NCBI GenBank assembly: GCA_965222705.1
Contig: CBDCUO010000026.1
Location: 62,001 to 126,000 of the forward strand
Reading direction: 5' to 3'
Length of the DNA stretch: 64,000 bases
Source of the DNA: JAFMDF01 sp965222705
GTDB taxonomy: Bacteria; Bacteroidota; Bacteroidia; Chitinophagales; Saprospiraceae
The position numbers were made by a program, and so were the translations under genes. The notes under the pieces are model-generated. The model searched no databases, had not been told where the DNA came from, and saw only the letters and a list, made by a program, of their open reading frames with translations. The stretch's first letter is position 1. Every line of letters starts with the position of its first letter. This document shows positions 56,018 to 63,999 of the stretch, piece by piece.

Positions 56018-56742
56018 TAAGTAAAAATCTGCAATTTAATTTTTCCCTCTGCTTGGGTAGCAGGATTGATACCGGGGTATTGAATCATCTCTTCTAAAAT
56101 AAGAATGGCTTTGTCCAGATCATTTAAATAGAGTGCTTCCAAATCTGCTAGTTTGGCCACGATATTGGCGGTTGTTTTATTTCTTCCAAATTCTTCCAGG
56201 AAAGTTTCGTATTCTGTTTCTAATGCCTCTAGGTCTTCTGTCGCATAATCAAATCCTTCAACAATCCGTTTTCTTTTGCAACTCAAGGATTCTTGTTTGG
56301 AAGGAATGTAGTAGCTAGAAGTGATGCCTTTTTCCTTTATAATATATTCGAAAGCTTCTATGGCAGTATCATAATCTTTGGCATTGGCAGCGACATTCGC
56401 CAATTGATAAATCCTAGATCCATTTTCTTTTAATTTTCTATCCAATGCGCGCACTTGCCGAAAGGCATTTTTATAATCTCTCCTCTGTATGAAAACCCAA
56501 CTCAATAGCTCTGGATAGATAGCCTGATCTCGATTATCCTGAATTCGGGCGTATAATTGAATTTGCAAATCTTGATAATCTTCTTCCGCTAGGTATCTTT
56601 GAAAAAGCGTTTTTATAGAAGGTATTCGGGAAGGGTTGGCTTCTACACTGTTGAGGTAGTATTCAATCATTTTTTTGCTGTCCCCTTTTCTCCGATATAA
56701 ATCTGCCAGATTATACGCAAAAACTTGATCGTTTTTCATCAA
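56017..56742 (-). CDS. TPR protein, middle fragment (frameshifted)
   Basis: The 241-residue frame contains TPR-like units such as DQVFAYNLADLYRRKGDSKK and ends in a few out-of-frame residues, LQIFT, after EGKIKL. Its apparent start is a TTG followed by ATG, without a signal peptide, which fits a continuation rather than a real start. Restoring one base near 56742-56748 joins it to the N-terminal fragment. Confidence 0.8.
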   Translation of the reverse strand: MMKNDQVFAYNLADLYRRKGDSKKMIEYYLNSVEANPSRIPSIKTLFQRYLAEEDYQDLQIQLYARIQDNRDQAIYPELLSWVFIQRRDYKNAFRQVRALDRKLKENGSRIYQLANVAANAKDYDTAIEAFEYIIKEKGITSSYYIPSKQESLSCKRKRIVEGFDYATEDLEALETEYETFLEEFGRNKTTANIVAKLADLEALYLNDLDKAILILEEMIQYPGINPATQAEGKIKLQIFT

Positions 56743-57191
56743 ATCCGCCCTCTTTGATAAGCTTCAATAGCCAAATCAAATTTTGTTAAGCGAATAAAGG
56801 CATTCGCTAGTTTAGTAATAATAAAGCGATCGCCAGTCAATTGCTTTATGGCGTGTTGGTATTGCTTTATAGCGGCATCTTCTTTGTTTTGCCGTTCAAA
56901 TAAGTTGCCATAGGTCACATATAATTGTACTTGATTTGGGCGCTTTTTCAGTTGATTTTTAATAGCTGTTTCACAGGCATTATATTCCTCTAGACTAATC
57001 AAGCATTCAACATATCGCTCGAAATAGTAGTCGTTGAAGTTTTGCTCTTCATACAGTTTTTTGTATAAAGTACTTGCTTTTTCGTATTCTCCATTTTGAT
57101 AATATTGCTCTGCCAGCCTCGATTCTTGTGCTGATAGGAAAATAGAAGTAAAAACAAAGAAGAGAAAAAGTAGTAGATATCGCATATTCAA
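56739..57191 (-). CDS. Periplasmic TPR protein, N-terminal fragment (frameshifted)
   Basis: The 150-residue frame starts with a signal peptide (about 1-21, ending FLSAQ) and TPR repeats AEQYYQNGEYEKASTLYKK and following, then stops after EAYQRGRI. An additional base at 56742-56748 would continue it as RDLMKNDQVF into the next fragment. The intact protein would be an exported repeat protein, likely a scaffold in the envelope. It lies 215 bases downstream of lgt on the same strand. Confidence 0.85.
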   Translation of the reverse strand: MNMRYLLLFLFFVFTSIFLSAQESRLAEQYYQNGEYEKASTLYKKLYEEQNFNDYYFERYVECLISLEEYNACETAIKNQLKKRPNQVQLYVTYGNLFERQNKEDAAIKQYQHAIKQLTGDRFIITKLANAFIRLTKFDLAIEAYQRGRI

Positions 57192-57406
57192 GTATTTTTC
57201 TTAAGAAGCTACAAATCATACACCATGTTGGGGTAGGCGTACTAAAAAAAACGCTTTTAAGTCTTAAAAGTTGCCCTGAAAGCAAGGGCGGAAGGAGTTT
57301 GTACTCTTTTCAAAAATTATTGAATTGCTAAAATCATTTAATCATTGATATTAGTCCTATTTTAGCTTATGCTCAGTCCTTCATTGATTTTTTAGAAAAG
57401 ATAAAA

Positions 57407-57595
57407 TCAAGTAGCAATTTTCCCTCGTTTCCGAAGAATAAAATACCCAATAATGCCAGTTAAAAATAGAAGTACGGCAATAATTTCTGCTTGTGTAGGA
57501 TGGAAGCCGAAAATATCGTACTTGGCATTTACTCTTATCTTTTCTATCCAAAATCGCTCAAATCCATTTAAAACTAGATAGAGGCAAAAGAGCAT
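57407..57595 (-). pseudogene. lgt: Lgt C-terminal fragment
   Basis: This 62-residue frame begins MLFCLYLVLNGFERFWIEKI and carries the conserved C-terminal region of Lgt (RFWIEKIRVN, FGFHPTQAEIIA) and the last membrane helix. It is joined to the larger fragment by removal of one C (coding strand) from the run at 57599-57602, giving KVPGMLF. Confidence 0.88.
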
Positions 57596-58571
57596 GCCGG
57601 GGTACTTTTAATCGCTTTCGCAAAGCCCATAAAATGCCTGCGATAATAAAGGCCAGAACCATTTCATACACAGGGGTTGGGAATACGGGCTTGGCTAATC
57701 TTTGGCAGTAATTTCCCTCGCACCCATCTATCGGGAGGCCTTGATTCAATACATTTTGCGGATAGTCATAAGCCCATAACCAATCCGGCAAAAACCACCA
57801 GGATGGTTGCGCCAATTCGTTGATGATTCCCCAATCGCCGTCCCCGGACAATTGACAACCAATCCGCCCTACGCCATAGCCAATGATTAAAGCGGGTGCC
57901 ACGGCATCTGCTACATGAAATGTGTTTATATTGTGTTTTTTTAAATACCAAACGACTCCTAGAAAGCCGCCAACCAACCCACCGTATATCGCCAAACCTC
58001 CACCCGAGAAAAGAACATCGAAAAAATTCTCGCTGCTTAGATTGCTCATATCTTCAAAAATAGCAAAGAATTTAGCTCCCAATATGCCCGTAAAGGCGGC
58101 AATTAAGGTAATATCGCCAATGCGATCGCTTGGATAGACTTTTGAGGTTTCGGTTAGAGGCTTGGGTAATCTGGATTTTTCTTTTTCCCAATACTTTAGT
58201 CCGGCTAATAAAATGGCGCCAATGATACCTCCGACAAGACTTCCTTTTCCTGAAAAAAGCACTCCGGGTGCATCTGCCTGGAACGCCTCGAAATTTTGTA
58301 TCGCATACAAAGCCTTAAATCCCAATAAAAACCCCACTATCGCATTGAAAATCAACTCATTCACAGAAGCGGGCTTCCCGACTACTGTTTTTACTAAAGT
58401 AGCCCCTAACAAGCCCTCTTTTTCTTTTCTTTTTAATTCCAAATTCAGGAAATAGGCACTTGTCAAAATAGCAATGGCTAAAAACAACCCAAAGGTTTTT
58501 ACAATAGAAAACCCATTATCAACTTCTGTTCCAATGAGTGCGTGTAGTATATAAGACAGGTCTGGATACAT
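57558..58571 (-). CDS. lgt: Prolipoprotein diacylglyceryl transferase, main fragment (frameshifted)
   Basis: The 337-residue frame has the multi-helix Lgt fold with signature GYGVGRIGCQLSGDGDWG, which is the phosphatidylglycerol-binding region, and SGGGLAIYGGLVGG. It runs out of frame after LKVP and ends with nonsense residues at FKWI. Lgt attaches diacylglycerol to lipoprotein cysteines and is essential in most Gram-negative bacteria. Many lipoproteins are encoded in this window, so loss is unlikely, and an error in the sequence is the simplest explanation. The full protein would be about 388 residues over 57407-58571. Confidence 0.9.
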   Translation of the reverse strand: MYPDLSYILHALIGTEVDNGFSIVKTFGLFLAIAILTSAYFLNLELKRKEKEGLLGATLVKTVVGKPASVNELIFNAIVGFLLGFKALYAIQNFEAFQADAPGVLFSGKGSLVGGIIGAILLAGLKYWEKEKSRLPKPLTETSKVYPSDRIGDITLIAAFTGILGAKFFAIFEDMSNLSSENFFDVLFSGGGLAIYGGLVGGFLGVVWYLKKHNINTFHVADAVAPALIIGYGVGRIGCQLSGDGDWGIINELAQPSWWFLPDWLWAYDYPQNVLNQGLPIDGCEGNYCQRLAKPVFPTPVYEMVLAFIIAGILWALRKRLKVPRHALLPLSSFKWI

Positions 58572-58664
58572 AGTATATTATGAAAAATTGTAAAGTCGAA
58601 AATTAGAGGTCGTAAAAGTACGAGTTATTTTTATCTGCTTAAGGGAACGCCTATAGAATTGCCC

Positions 58665-59342
58665 TCAATTACTTCTGATGAATTGACTTTTTAGCTTATT
58701 TTGAACAAATGCTTTCAAAGCTGTTTTATCGACTAAATGTTCACCTTCGAAAGTATAAGTGGAAAAATTTAACTGCTTTTCCTCTATCACTTTATAGCAC
58801 CAAGCAAGCTGTTTTTTATTCAAAAAGGGGTCTGCTGTCCCATAGACAAAGTATAGTTGTTTATGCTCCCAGTAGCCTTTTTTTTCGTGGTAGGGAATGT
58901 CTTCAGGAATGGAGCCAGACCAGATTATCAGATTGTGGAAATGGGGATATTCTCTTAGAATCCATCGAACTTGTGTGGCACAACCCTGTGAAAACCCCAA
59001 TAAATTGATGCTTACCTTTTCACTCAACTGGGGGATATAAAGCTGGTAAATACGCTGCATATAGTTAGAAAAATCAGCAATTTCGTCCAACCGATCTCCG
59101 CTCGTCATCCAAGAAGATACCACCTTTCCCGTAAAGCCATCCCAATAAAAACGAGATAGTCCTTCAGGGGCAATGATCAGTGTATTTCCGTCATCTAATA
59201 CTTCAAAGCGACGGATAAAAGTGCTGGCTAATTGTCCATAACCATGTGTGACAATCCATACATTTTTTATATGTGGGCCGGGCTTGCCAATGGTGTAAAA
59301 ATGGGCTGTTCTAGTTACGGAAAGTTTGTGATGATTAACCAT
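58665..59342 (-). CDS. Alpha/beta hydrolase (carboxylesterase/phospholipase-like)
   Basis: From the ATG at 59342 (MVNHHKLS) the protein is about 225 residues; the upstream ATG at 59414 lies inside a strong hairpin and is less likely. It has the nucleophile motif LLGFSQGCAT, the Asp in VYGTADPFLN and the His in FEGEHLVD, plus VTHGYGQ as oxyanion region. It resembles phospholipase/carboxylesterase (abhydrolase_2) proteins. It is probably cytoplasmic because no signal is present. Confidence 0.8.
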   Translation of the reverse strand: MVNHHKLSVTRTAHFYTIGKPGPHIKNVWIVTHGYGQLASTFIRRFEVLDDGNTLIIAPEGLSRFYWDGFTGKVVSSWMTSGDRLDEIADFSNYMQRIYQLYIPQLSEKVSINLLGFSQGCATQVRWILREYPHFHNLIIWSGSIPEDIPYHEKKGYWEHKQLYFVYGTADPFLNKKQLAWCYKVIEEKQLNFSTYTFEGEHLVDKTALKAFVQNKLKSQFIRSN

Positions 59343-59368
59343 ACTGCAAAGGTAAGAAATGAATAGAA

Positions 59369-59444
59369 CTGTCCAAAAATACCCCAACGGACAGGCTTGT
59401 ATTTCATAGTGCATGATACAAGTTTTTTAAGTCCGTTGAGGTAT
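59369..59444 (-). promoter_or_regulatory. Alternative hairpins in the leader of the hydrolase gene
   Basis: Two nested stems, 59379-59392 with 59431-59444 (13 of 14 paired) and 59396-59402 with 59416-59422, form a long hairpin followed on the minus strand by a T run. A competing stem pairs 59369-59374 with 59389-59394 and shares bases with the long one. This is the layout of an attenuator ahead of the start at 59342. Regulation is inferred from structure only. Confidence 0.45.
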
Positions 59445-59918
59445 CGAGATGTCCTTAAATCGGTTGTATTGGTGATGGTAATTACAAAAACCATCTTCCT
59501 TACGCAGGATGGCCTTTCTTTTAATAGAATAAAAAAAAATTAAATAAAGCCTTGATATATAGAGATCACAGTCTTGAAGAAAGTGTAAACTAATAATCTC
59601 TTATAGTAAGAAGAATGTCTAGCGAAATAATTCGCAATTGAGCGACTAGTAGTTGATTTGATAAAACATTAATTTTCAACCTGCTGCAAGCATAAGCACC
59701 ATTCAAATGATAAGAGCGGAAACTCAATTGTGAATTACTAAATGATGAAATGTTCTAAAGGGAAGATTACTATAATCCGGTTGGGATAATTTTTCTTTTG
59801 GTAGAGCGAATTTAGAAATAAAAATGGAACTCTCCATATTTTTTGAAATTATTTTTTAATTATTCTATTTTTTTTTTGCGTAAGCTCTTGATTTCAAGAC
59901 GATTTGTGCTTTAAAAAG
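59445..59918. other. Non-coding AT-rich stretch
   Basis: No ORF with coding character, tRNA or named RNA is seen. A small inverted repeat (GATGGT with ACCATC) lies at about 59472-59494. The rest is A/T runs and may include the far promoter of the hydrolase gene. Confidence 0.4.
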
Positions 59919-59968
59919 CAAATAGCGCGAATCCATTCCAATCAATTAGAATAGGTTCGCGCTATTTG
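59919..59968 (-). terminator. Terminator of the repeat protein gene
   Basis: A 20-bp stem (59919-59938 with 59949-59968, two mismatched pairs) followed on the minus strand by CTTTTT. It lies about 40 bases after the stop of the 60007-61176 gene and is a strong intrinsic terminator. Confidence 0.8.
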
Positions 59969-60006
59969 GTAAAGTCGCAAAAAATGATTGTGAAGTATCG
60001 TTAATT

Positions 60007-61176
60007 TTAAGCTTTATACCCGCGCTTCAGCGCATTGATTTCCTCTTGTTGCCTTTTGAGCTGTTCATTCTGCTCGATGACATAGAGCGTCAATTCTTCT
60101 ACTTTTTGCAATAGTTTCATGGAAAAAGCATTCAGATTCAGCCCATTTTTTCTTATTTCTGCACTGGAAGGTACGTCGGGTAAGTGCTTGTTTTTTTGGA
60201 TAAAAGAATTGACTGCTTCTATTTTAGGTAAAGCATAGTTTTCCTCAAAAACGTAGTCTGCTGCGTGTACGGTATTTCCATTTACTTTAATAGTACCTGC
60301 ATTGCCGTCCAGCTCGATCATAGTTTCTCCTTGTCCATTTTTGACGATTAATTCTCCGTCAGAAATGCCACCGCCGAGTGTAATGCAGCCTTCTCTTCCA
60401 TTGACGTGGACGGTCATACTTCCTGCACCATTATAGCACTTGATTTGTCCGTCATGTCCTTCCAGTTCGACTCTGGTTTTTCCGTCGGAAGTTTTAAGCA
60501 TAATATCTCCGTCATGTGCATCGCCTCCCAAGATCATGTTGCCAGTCCCTCCATCAATAGAGGCATTCAATTTTCCTTCCCCGTCGTTTAGTTTTAGCAT
60601 GCCGGCATAGCCTTCTCCACCCATTATAATATTGGCATCGCCGCCATCAATATGGATGGTTTGTTTACCTCGATGGTCTTTGAGCCCGATATCGCCTTGT
60701 GCGCCACCACCACCGATGTTAATGTTTCCATTTCCACCATCAAGATGCATAGTTTGGTAGCCCTCTGCATTTCTTAGCCCGATATCGCCTTGTGCGCCGG
60801 CACCGCCCATATTGATATTAGCACTTCCACCGTCAATATGAATGGTTTGTTGACCCTCTGTATTTTTAAGGGCTATATCTCCTTCTGAGCCTGCGCCACC
60901 AATGTTTATATTGCCTCGCCCGCCATCAATGTGGACAGTTCTTTTTCCTTCAGTGTTTTGCAAAAATATATCGCCCTGTTGGCCATTGCCTCCTGCGGTG
61001 ATATTAGCATCATTGCCGTCAATATGCATCGTGTTTTTACCCAATTCGTCCCTCATGGCTATATCGCCGCCGTGTCCGCCGCCGCCTAAAGCAATGTTTC
61101 CTGAACCACCATTGATGATAATAGAATCATTCCCATTAGCATCTTCTAGAATGATTTTTTTAAATTTGTCTGCCAT
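60007..61176 (-). CDS. 31-residue-repeat fibre-like protein with Bacteroidota tail-fibre C-terminus
   Basis: The 389-residue protein has about nine tandem repeats of 31 residues (about 7-300), each built as DIxLxNxEGxxTxHIDGG followed by xxNIxxGGxGxxG, a pattern suited to a beta-solenoid or triple beta-helix. The C-terminal 90 residues (YVFEENYALPKIEA, NKHLPDVPSS, LLQKVEELTLYVIEQNEQL) match the trimerising coiled-coil end found on many Bacteroidota fibre and repeat proteins. There is no signal peptide, so it is cytoplasmic or exported by a phage-tail-like route. The function is unknown; a metal-binding or fibre role is suggested by the Asp/Gly/Asn-rich turns. Confidence 0.8.
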   Translation of the reverse strand: MADKFKKIILEDANGNDSIIINGGSGNIALGGGGHGGDIAMRDELGKNTMHIDGNDANITAGGNGQQGDIFLQNTEGKRTVHIDGGRGNINIGGAGSEGDIALKNTEGQQTIHIDGGSANINMGGAGAQGDIGLRNAEGYQTMHLDGGNGNINIGGGGAQGDIGLKDHRGKQTIHIDGGDANIIMGGEGYAGMLKLNDGEGKLNASIDGGTGNMILGGDAHDGDIMLKTSDGKTRVELEGHDGQIKCYNGAGSMTVHVNGREGCITLGGGISDGELIVKNGQGETMIELDGNAGTIKVNGNTVHAADYVFEENYALPKIEAVNSFIQKNKHLPDVPSSAEIRKNGLNLNAFSMKLLQKVEELTLYVIEQNEQLKRQQEEINALKRGYKA

Positions 61177-61339
61177 AATTTTAATATGTTTTTAGTGTGA
61201 GATGATATTTATGGAAATATTTTGGAGTGCTGTTTCGCAAATATCAGCTTCAAATAATTCTCGTGGGCAAAATACATTAAAATAAAAATATTTCCCCTGT
61301 TTTCACTTTATTTTTTATTTTAATATAAAAAACAATATG

Positions 61340-62113
61340 TCAAAGCAGCTCTGGAATAATTGCTTTTCTTTCCTTTGGGTATTTTTTAAACGTTTGCTGG
61401 TACCATCGGTGATGTGCCAGTGCTCTTGGAATTAGGTTGGCTGCCGTCCAGCCGGCAAAAGACAAGGCGGGCAAATTCCAGCACAAAATAGCAAAGCCGA
61501 GCCATTCCAAAATTTCTCCAAAATGATTCGGACAAGAAATATAAGAAAACAAGCCACCTTTAGGAATTTTATAGCTTGTCTCTCCTGGCTTTCTTAGTTT
61601 CAATAAAATATTATCCGACCGAATGTTAATAATCATACCGATTACAAATAAACCCATCCCAATAATAAACCTAGGGTCATACAACCAGTCCAGAGCGTAT
61701 TGATTGCTAAACCTTCCCAGATAATAGCCATTAAGAAAGGCATTGATCGTATTAAAAAATAGGGCAGAGAAAACAATTAATAAGGGGATCTTTTTTCCAT
61801 TTGTCTTAATCCTTAAAGGAAAAATTAGGCTTCTATTGAAATAGTGTATCATCCAAAGGATAAAAAATAACCAAGTAACTTGATTCGCTGATTGCCCAGA
61901 TAGAAAGAAAAAGGCAAAAACAATGGGAGAAACAAGCTCCATAATTATCCAGCCTAGCCGATTACCGATTGTTGGACCCCATGTTGAGGTGATATGTCTG
62001 CCATAAGGGGCAATTATTTTCAATTGAATGGGAAATAAAAGAAGAGCTAAAATAATCCAGTATAAGGAGTAGGTATTTATAAGGGGAATTGTCAATTGGT
62101 CAAAATTCAACAA
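61340..62113 (-). CDS. Steroid 5-alpha-reductase family membrane protein
   Basis: The 257-residue protein, same length as human SRD5A1, has about seven membrane helices and the family hallmarks: GNRLGWIIMELVSP with the catalytic Glu, FLNGYYLGRF, NIRSDNILLKLRKPGET, IPKGGLFSYISCPNHFGEI and the end AHHRWYQQTFKKYPKERKAI. Family members reduce the C4-C5 double bond of 3-oxo-4-ene steroids with NADPH; the bacterial substrate may be a different enone lipid. Only TTG starts are available (62113 and the next codon), which is unusual. It is divergent from the deformylase gene. Confidence 0.88.
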   Translation of the reverse strand: MLNFDQLTIPLINTYSLYWIILALLLFPIQLKIIAPYGRHITSTWGPTIGNRLGWIIMELVSPIVFAFFFLSGQSANQVTWLFFILWMIHYFNRSLIFPLRIKTNGKKIPLLIVFSALFFNTINAFLNGYYLGRFSNQYALDWLYDPRFIIGMGLFVIGMIINIRSDNILLKLRKPGETSYKIPKGGLFSYISCPNHFGEILEWLGFAILCWNLPALSFAGWTAANLIPRALAHHRWYQQTFKKYPKERKAIIPELL

Positions 62114-62207
62114 TTGTAGGTATTTTTATATCCTAGAGATTTTGGCAGAAAAACTCCATGAAGGTATAAAAAATTATATTTTTATAAAAAAAACGTATTT
62201 TCAGCCC

Positions 62208-62693
62208 ATGAAACTCAATCGTGTTTTACAATTAGGAAATCCGTTGCTTTACGAGATATCCACACCCGTAAAACGGGAAGAACTGGAAGGGCTGAGGCCT
62301 GTTTTTCGGGATTTGCACGATATTATTCTCGAATTTCGAGCAAAATACAGCGCCGGCCGTGCCATTGCCGCCCCCCAAGTTGGGGTGATGAAAAGGATTA
62401 TTTGTTGGAATGTGGTTACCCCTAAGGTGTTAATAAATCCAGAATTGTCTAATTTAAGTGACGAAATGATAGAGCTTTGGGATGATTGTATGAGTTTTCC
62501 TAACTTGCTTGTTAAACTTCGGCGGCATAAAAATTGTACCGTTCGGTTTTTAGACGAAAACTGGCAGCTCAAAGAATGGAAGTTGAGCGATGATTTGTCA
62601 GAACTCATCCAGCACGAATACGATCACTTGAATGGTATCCTTGCTACCCAAAGAGCATTGGATAGTCGTTCTTTTAAATGGAGAAATAACTAA
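62208..62693 (+). CDS. Divergent peptide deformylase
   Basis: The ATG at 62208 (MKLNRVLQLGNP) gives 161 residues; the TTG at 62142 adds an atypical leader. Of the three deformylase motifs, the first is AGRAIAAPQVG, the second is altered to WDDCMSFPN (usually EGCLS) but keeps the metal Cys, and the third is QHEYDHLNG with both histidines and the catalytic Glu. It should bind a metal and may deformylate N-terminal fMet, or may have a specialised substrate. It is 3 bases upstream of the nucleotidyltransferase gene. Confidence 0.82.
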   Translation: MKLNRVLQLGNPLLYEISTPVKREELEGLRPVFRDLHDIILEFRAKYSAGRAIAAPQVGVMKRIICWNVVTPKVLINPELSNLSDEMIELWDDCMSFPNLLVKLRRHKNCTVRFLDENWQLKEWKLSDDLSELIQHEYDHLNGILATQRALDSRSFKWRNN

Positions 62694-62696
62694 ATA

Positions 62697-63692
62697 ATGA
62701 TAGCCATTATACCAGTAGCCGGAGCGGGAACTCGCCTTCGTCCGCTTACTTATACGCAACCAAAGCCACTTATCCCTGTTGCTGGTAAGCCAATTATTTC
62801 TTTTATCATTGACCAGCTATTGGAAGTAGAGGTAAAAGAATTTGTTTTTATCATTGGTTATCTGGGAGAAAAAATAAAGCTATACGTTGAGGAAGCCTAT
62901 CCGAACCTAAAAAAGCAATTTGTCAATCAAGAAGAAAGAGTGGGCTCCGGTCATGCGATTTGGACGGCTCGAAAAGCGCTAAGAGGCGTGAAAGAAGCGA
63001 TTATCATTTTCGGAGATGCCATTTTAGATGTTGACCTAAAAAGTTTTATGGCGATTAAGACTTCTTGTTTAGCCATTCAGAAAGTAGAAGACCCTAGGGA
63101 TTTTGGCGTTGTTGAATTCGATGATAATGGAAAAGTCATTCGGCTGGTAGAAAAACCCAATATTCCAAAGTCCAATATGGCTATGATGGGTTTGTACAAA
63201 GTCAAAGAGCTACCTTTATTACTCAAATCTTTGGATTATAATATTAAAAATAGTGTCCGAACAGGAGAAGAATTTCCCTTAACAGACGGCTTGATGAGAA
63301 TGATTGAAAAAGGCGTGGTTTTTAATACCGTGGATGTTAATAACTGGTATGACTGTAGTAAAATTTCTATTCTGTTGAAAACCAACGCTACTTTGCTCAA
63401 TAAAAAAGGCTATGCTTCTGCTAACCTTCCCCTTTATGATAATACCATCATTATTAATCCAGTAAGTATTGGGAAAGATTGCAATATTGAAAATTCTATT
63501 ATTGGGCCTCATGTCACGATTGGCGAAAACACAACCATTCATTATTCTATCGTAAAAAATTCCATTATTGGCAATTATGCCGCCATCAAAGAAGTGGTTT
63601 TACAAAACTCGGTAGTGGGCAATGATGCCGGGATTACCGGCTTGCGCCAAAGCTTAAATATTGGGGATAATACAGAAATTGATTTTAGCTAA
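62697..63692 (+). CDS. Sugar nucleotidyltransferase with left-handed beta-helix
   Basis: The 331-residue protein has the NDP-sugar pyrophosphorylase signature VAGAGTRLRPLTYTQPKPLI, the metal-binding Asp in FGDAILDVD and VEKPNIPKS. A C-terminal hexapeptide-repeat region follows (about 250-331, with NIENSIIGPHVTIGEN). It would make an NDP-sugar such as UDP- or dTDP-glucose for surface polysaccharide. The product nucleotide cannot be assigned. It is probably cotranscribed with the deformylase gene. Confidence 0.9.
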   Translation: MIAIIPVAGAGTRLRPLTYTQPKPLIPVAGKPIISFIIDQLLEVEVKEFVFIIGYLGEKIKLYVEEAYPNLKKQFVNQEERVGSGHAIWTARKALRGVKEAIIIFGDAILDVDLKSFMAIKTSCLAIQKVEDPRDFGVVEFDDNGKVIRLVEKPNIPKSNMAMMGLYKVKELPLLLKSLDYNIKNSVRTGEEFPLTDGLMRMIEKGVVFNTVDVNNWYDCSKISILLKTNATLLNKKGYASANLPLYDNTIIINPVSIGKDCNIENSIIGPHVTIGENTTIHYSIVKNSIIGNYAAIKEVVLQNSVVGNDAGITGLRQSLNIGDNTEIDFS

Positions 63693-63705
63693 ACCCGTTG
63701 CCTCT

Positions 63706-63999
63706 TTATGACTGCATCAATTGCTTCAAGGCTTCTTGCGTGCGCTGTCGTTTTTCTCTATTTTTCACGGCAATTGGCGGAGCGGCCCTTTCCCCACAAT
63801 CCATTATGGAGCATCTTTCGCAAGTAACGCTGACTTTTTTTTGAGGAATAAAAGTATCGTCCAAAAACTTTATCTTATTTTTTAAATCCTCGTCCACTAG
63901 TAAGCCGATAGTAACACTTATATTTTTTTGGGAAGGAAAATAAGCAGGCCGAGCAATAGTGAAGCAGATGTAATCGTCCTTTGTTTCTGTATATCTGGA
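63706..63999 (-). CDS. C-terminal part of ImmA/IrrE-DUF2083 type regulator (5'-partial)
   Basis: The frame is open to the right edge of the window, so only about 97 C-terminal residues are seen. They include DDYICFTIARPAYF and a Cys cluster VTCERCSIMDCGERAAPP, characteristic of the DUF2083 end of short-chain acyl-CoA-related XRE-family regulators (ScfR/PrpC type), whose helix-turn-helix and ImmA/IrrE parts lie beyond the window. The GTG inside is not the start. It is convergent with the nucleotidyltransferase gene. Confidence 0.7.
   Translation of the reverse strand, partial: SRYTETKDDYICFTIARPAYFPSQKNISVTIGLLVDEDLKNKIKFLDDTFIPQKKVSVTCERCSIMDCGERAAPPIAVKNREKRQRTQEALKQLMQS

Noticed and set aside
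60100..61176. 93-bp periodic DNA as a possible CRISPR or satellite
   Set aside because: The period is exactly 31 codons in one open frame, with varied third bases, so it is a coding repeat.
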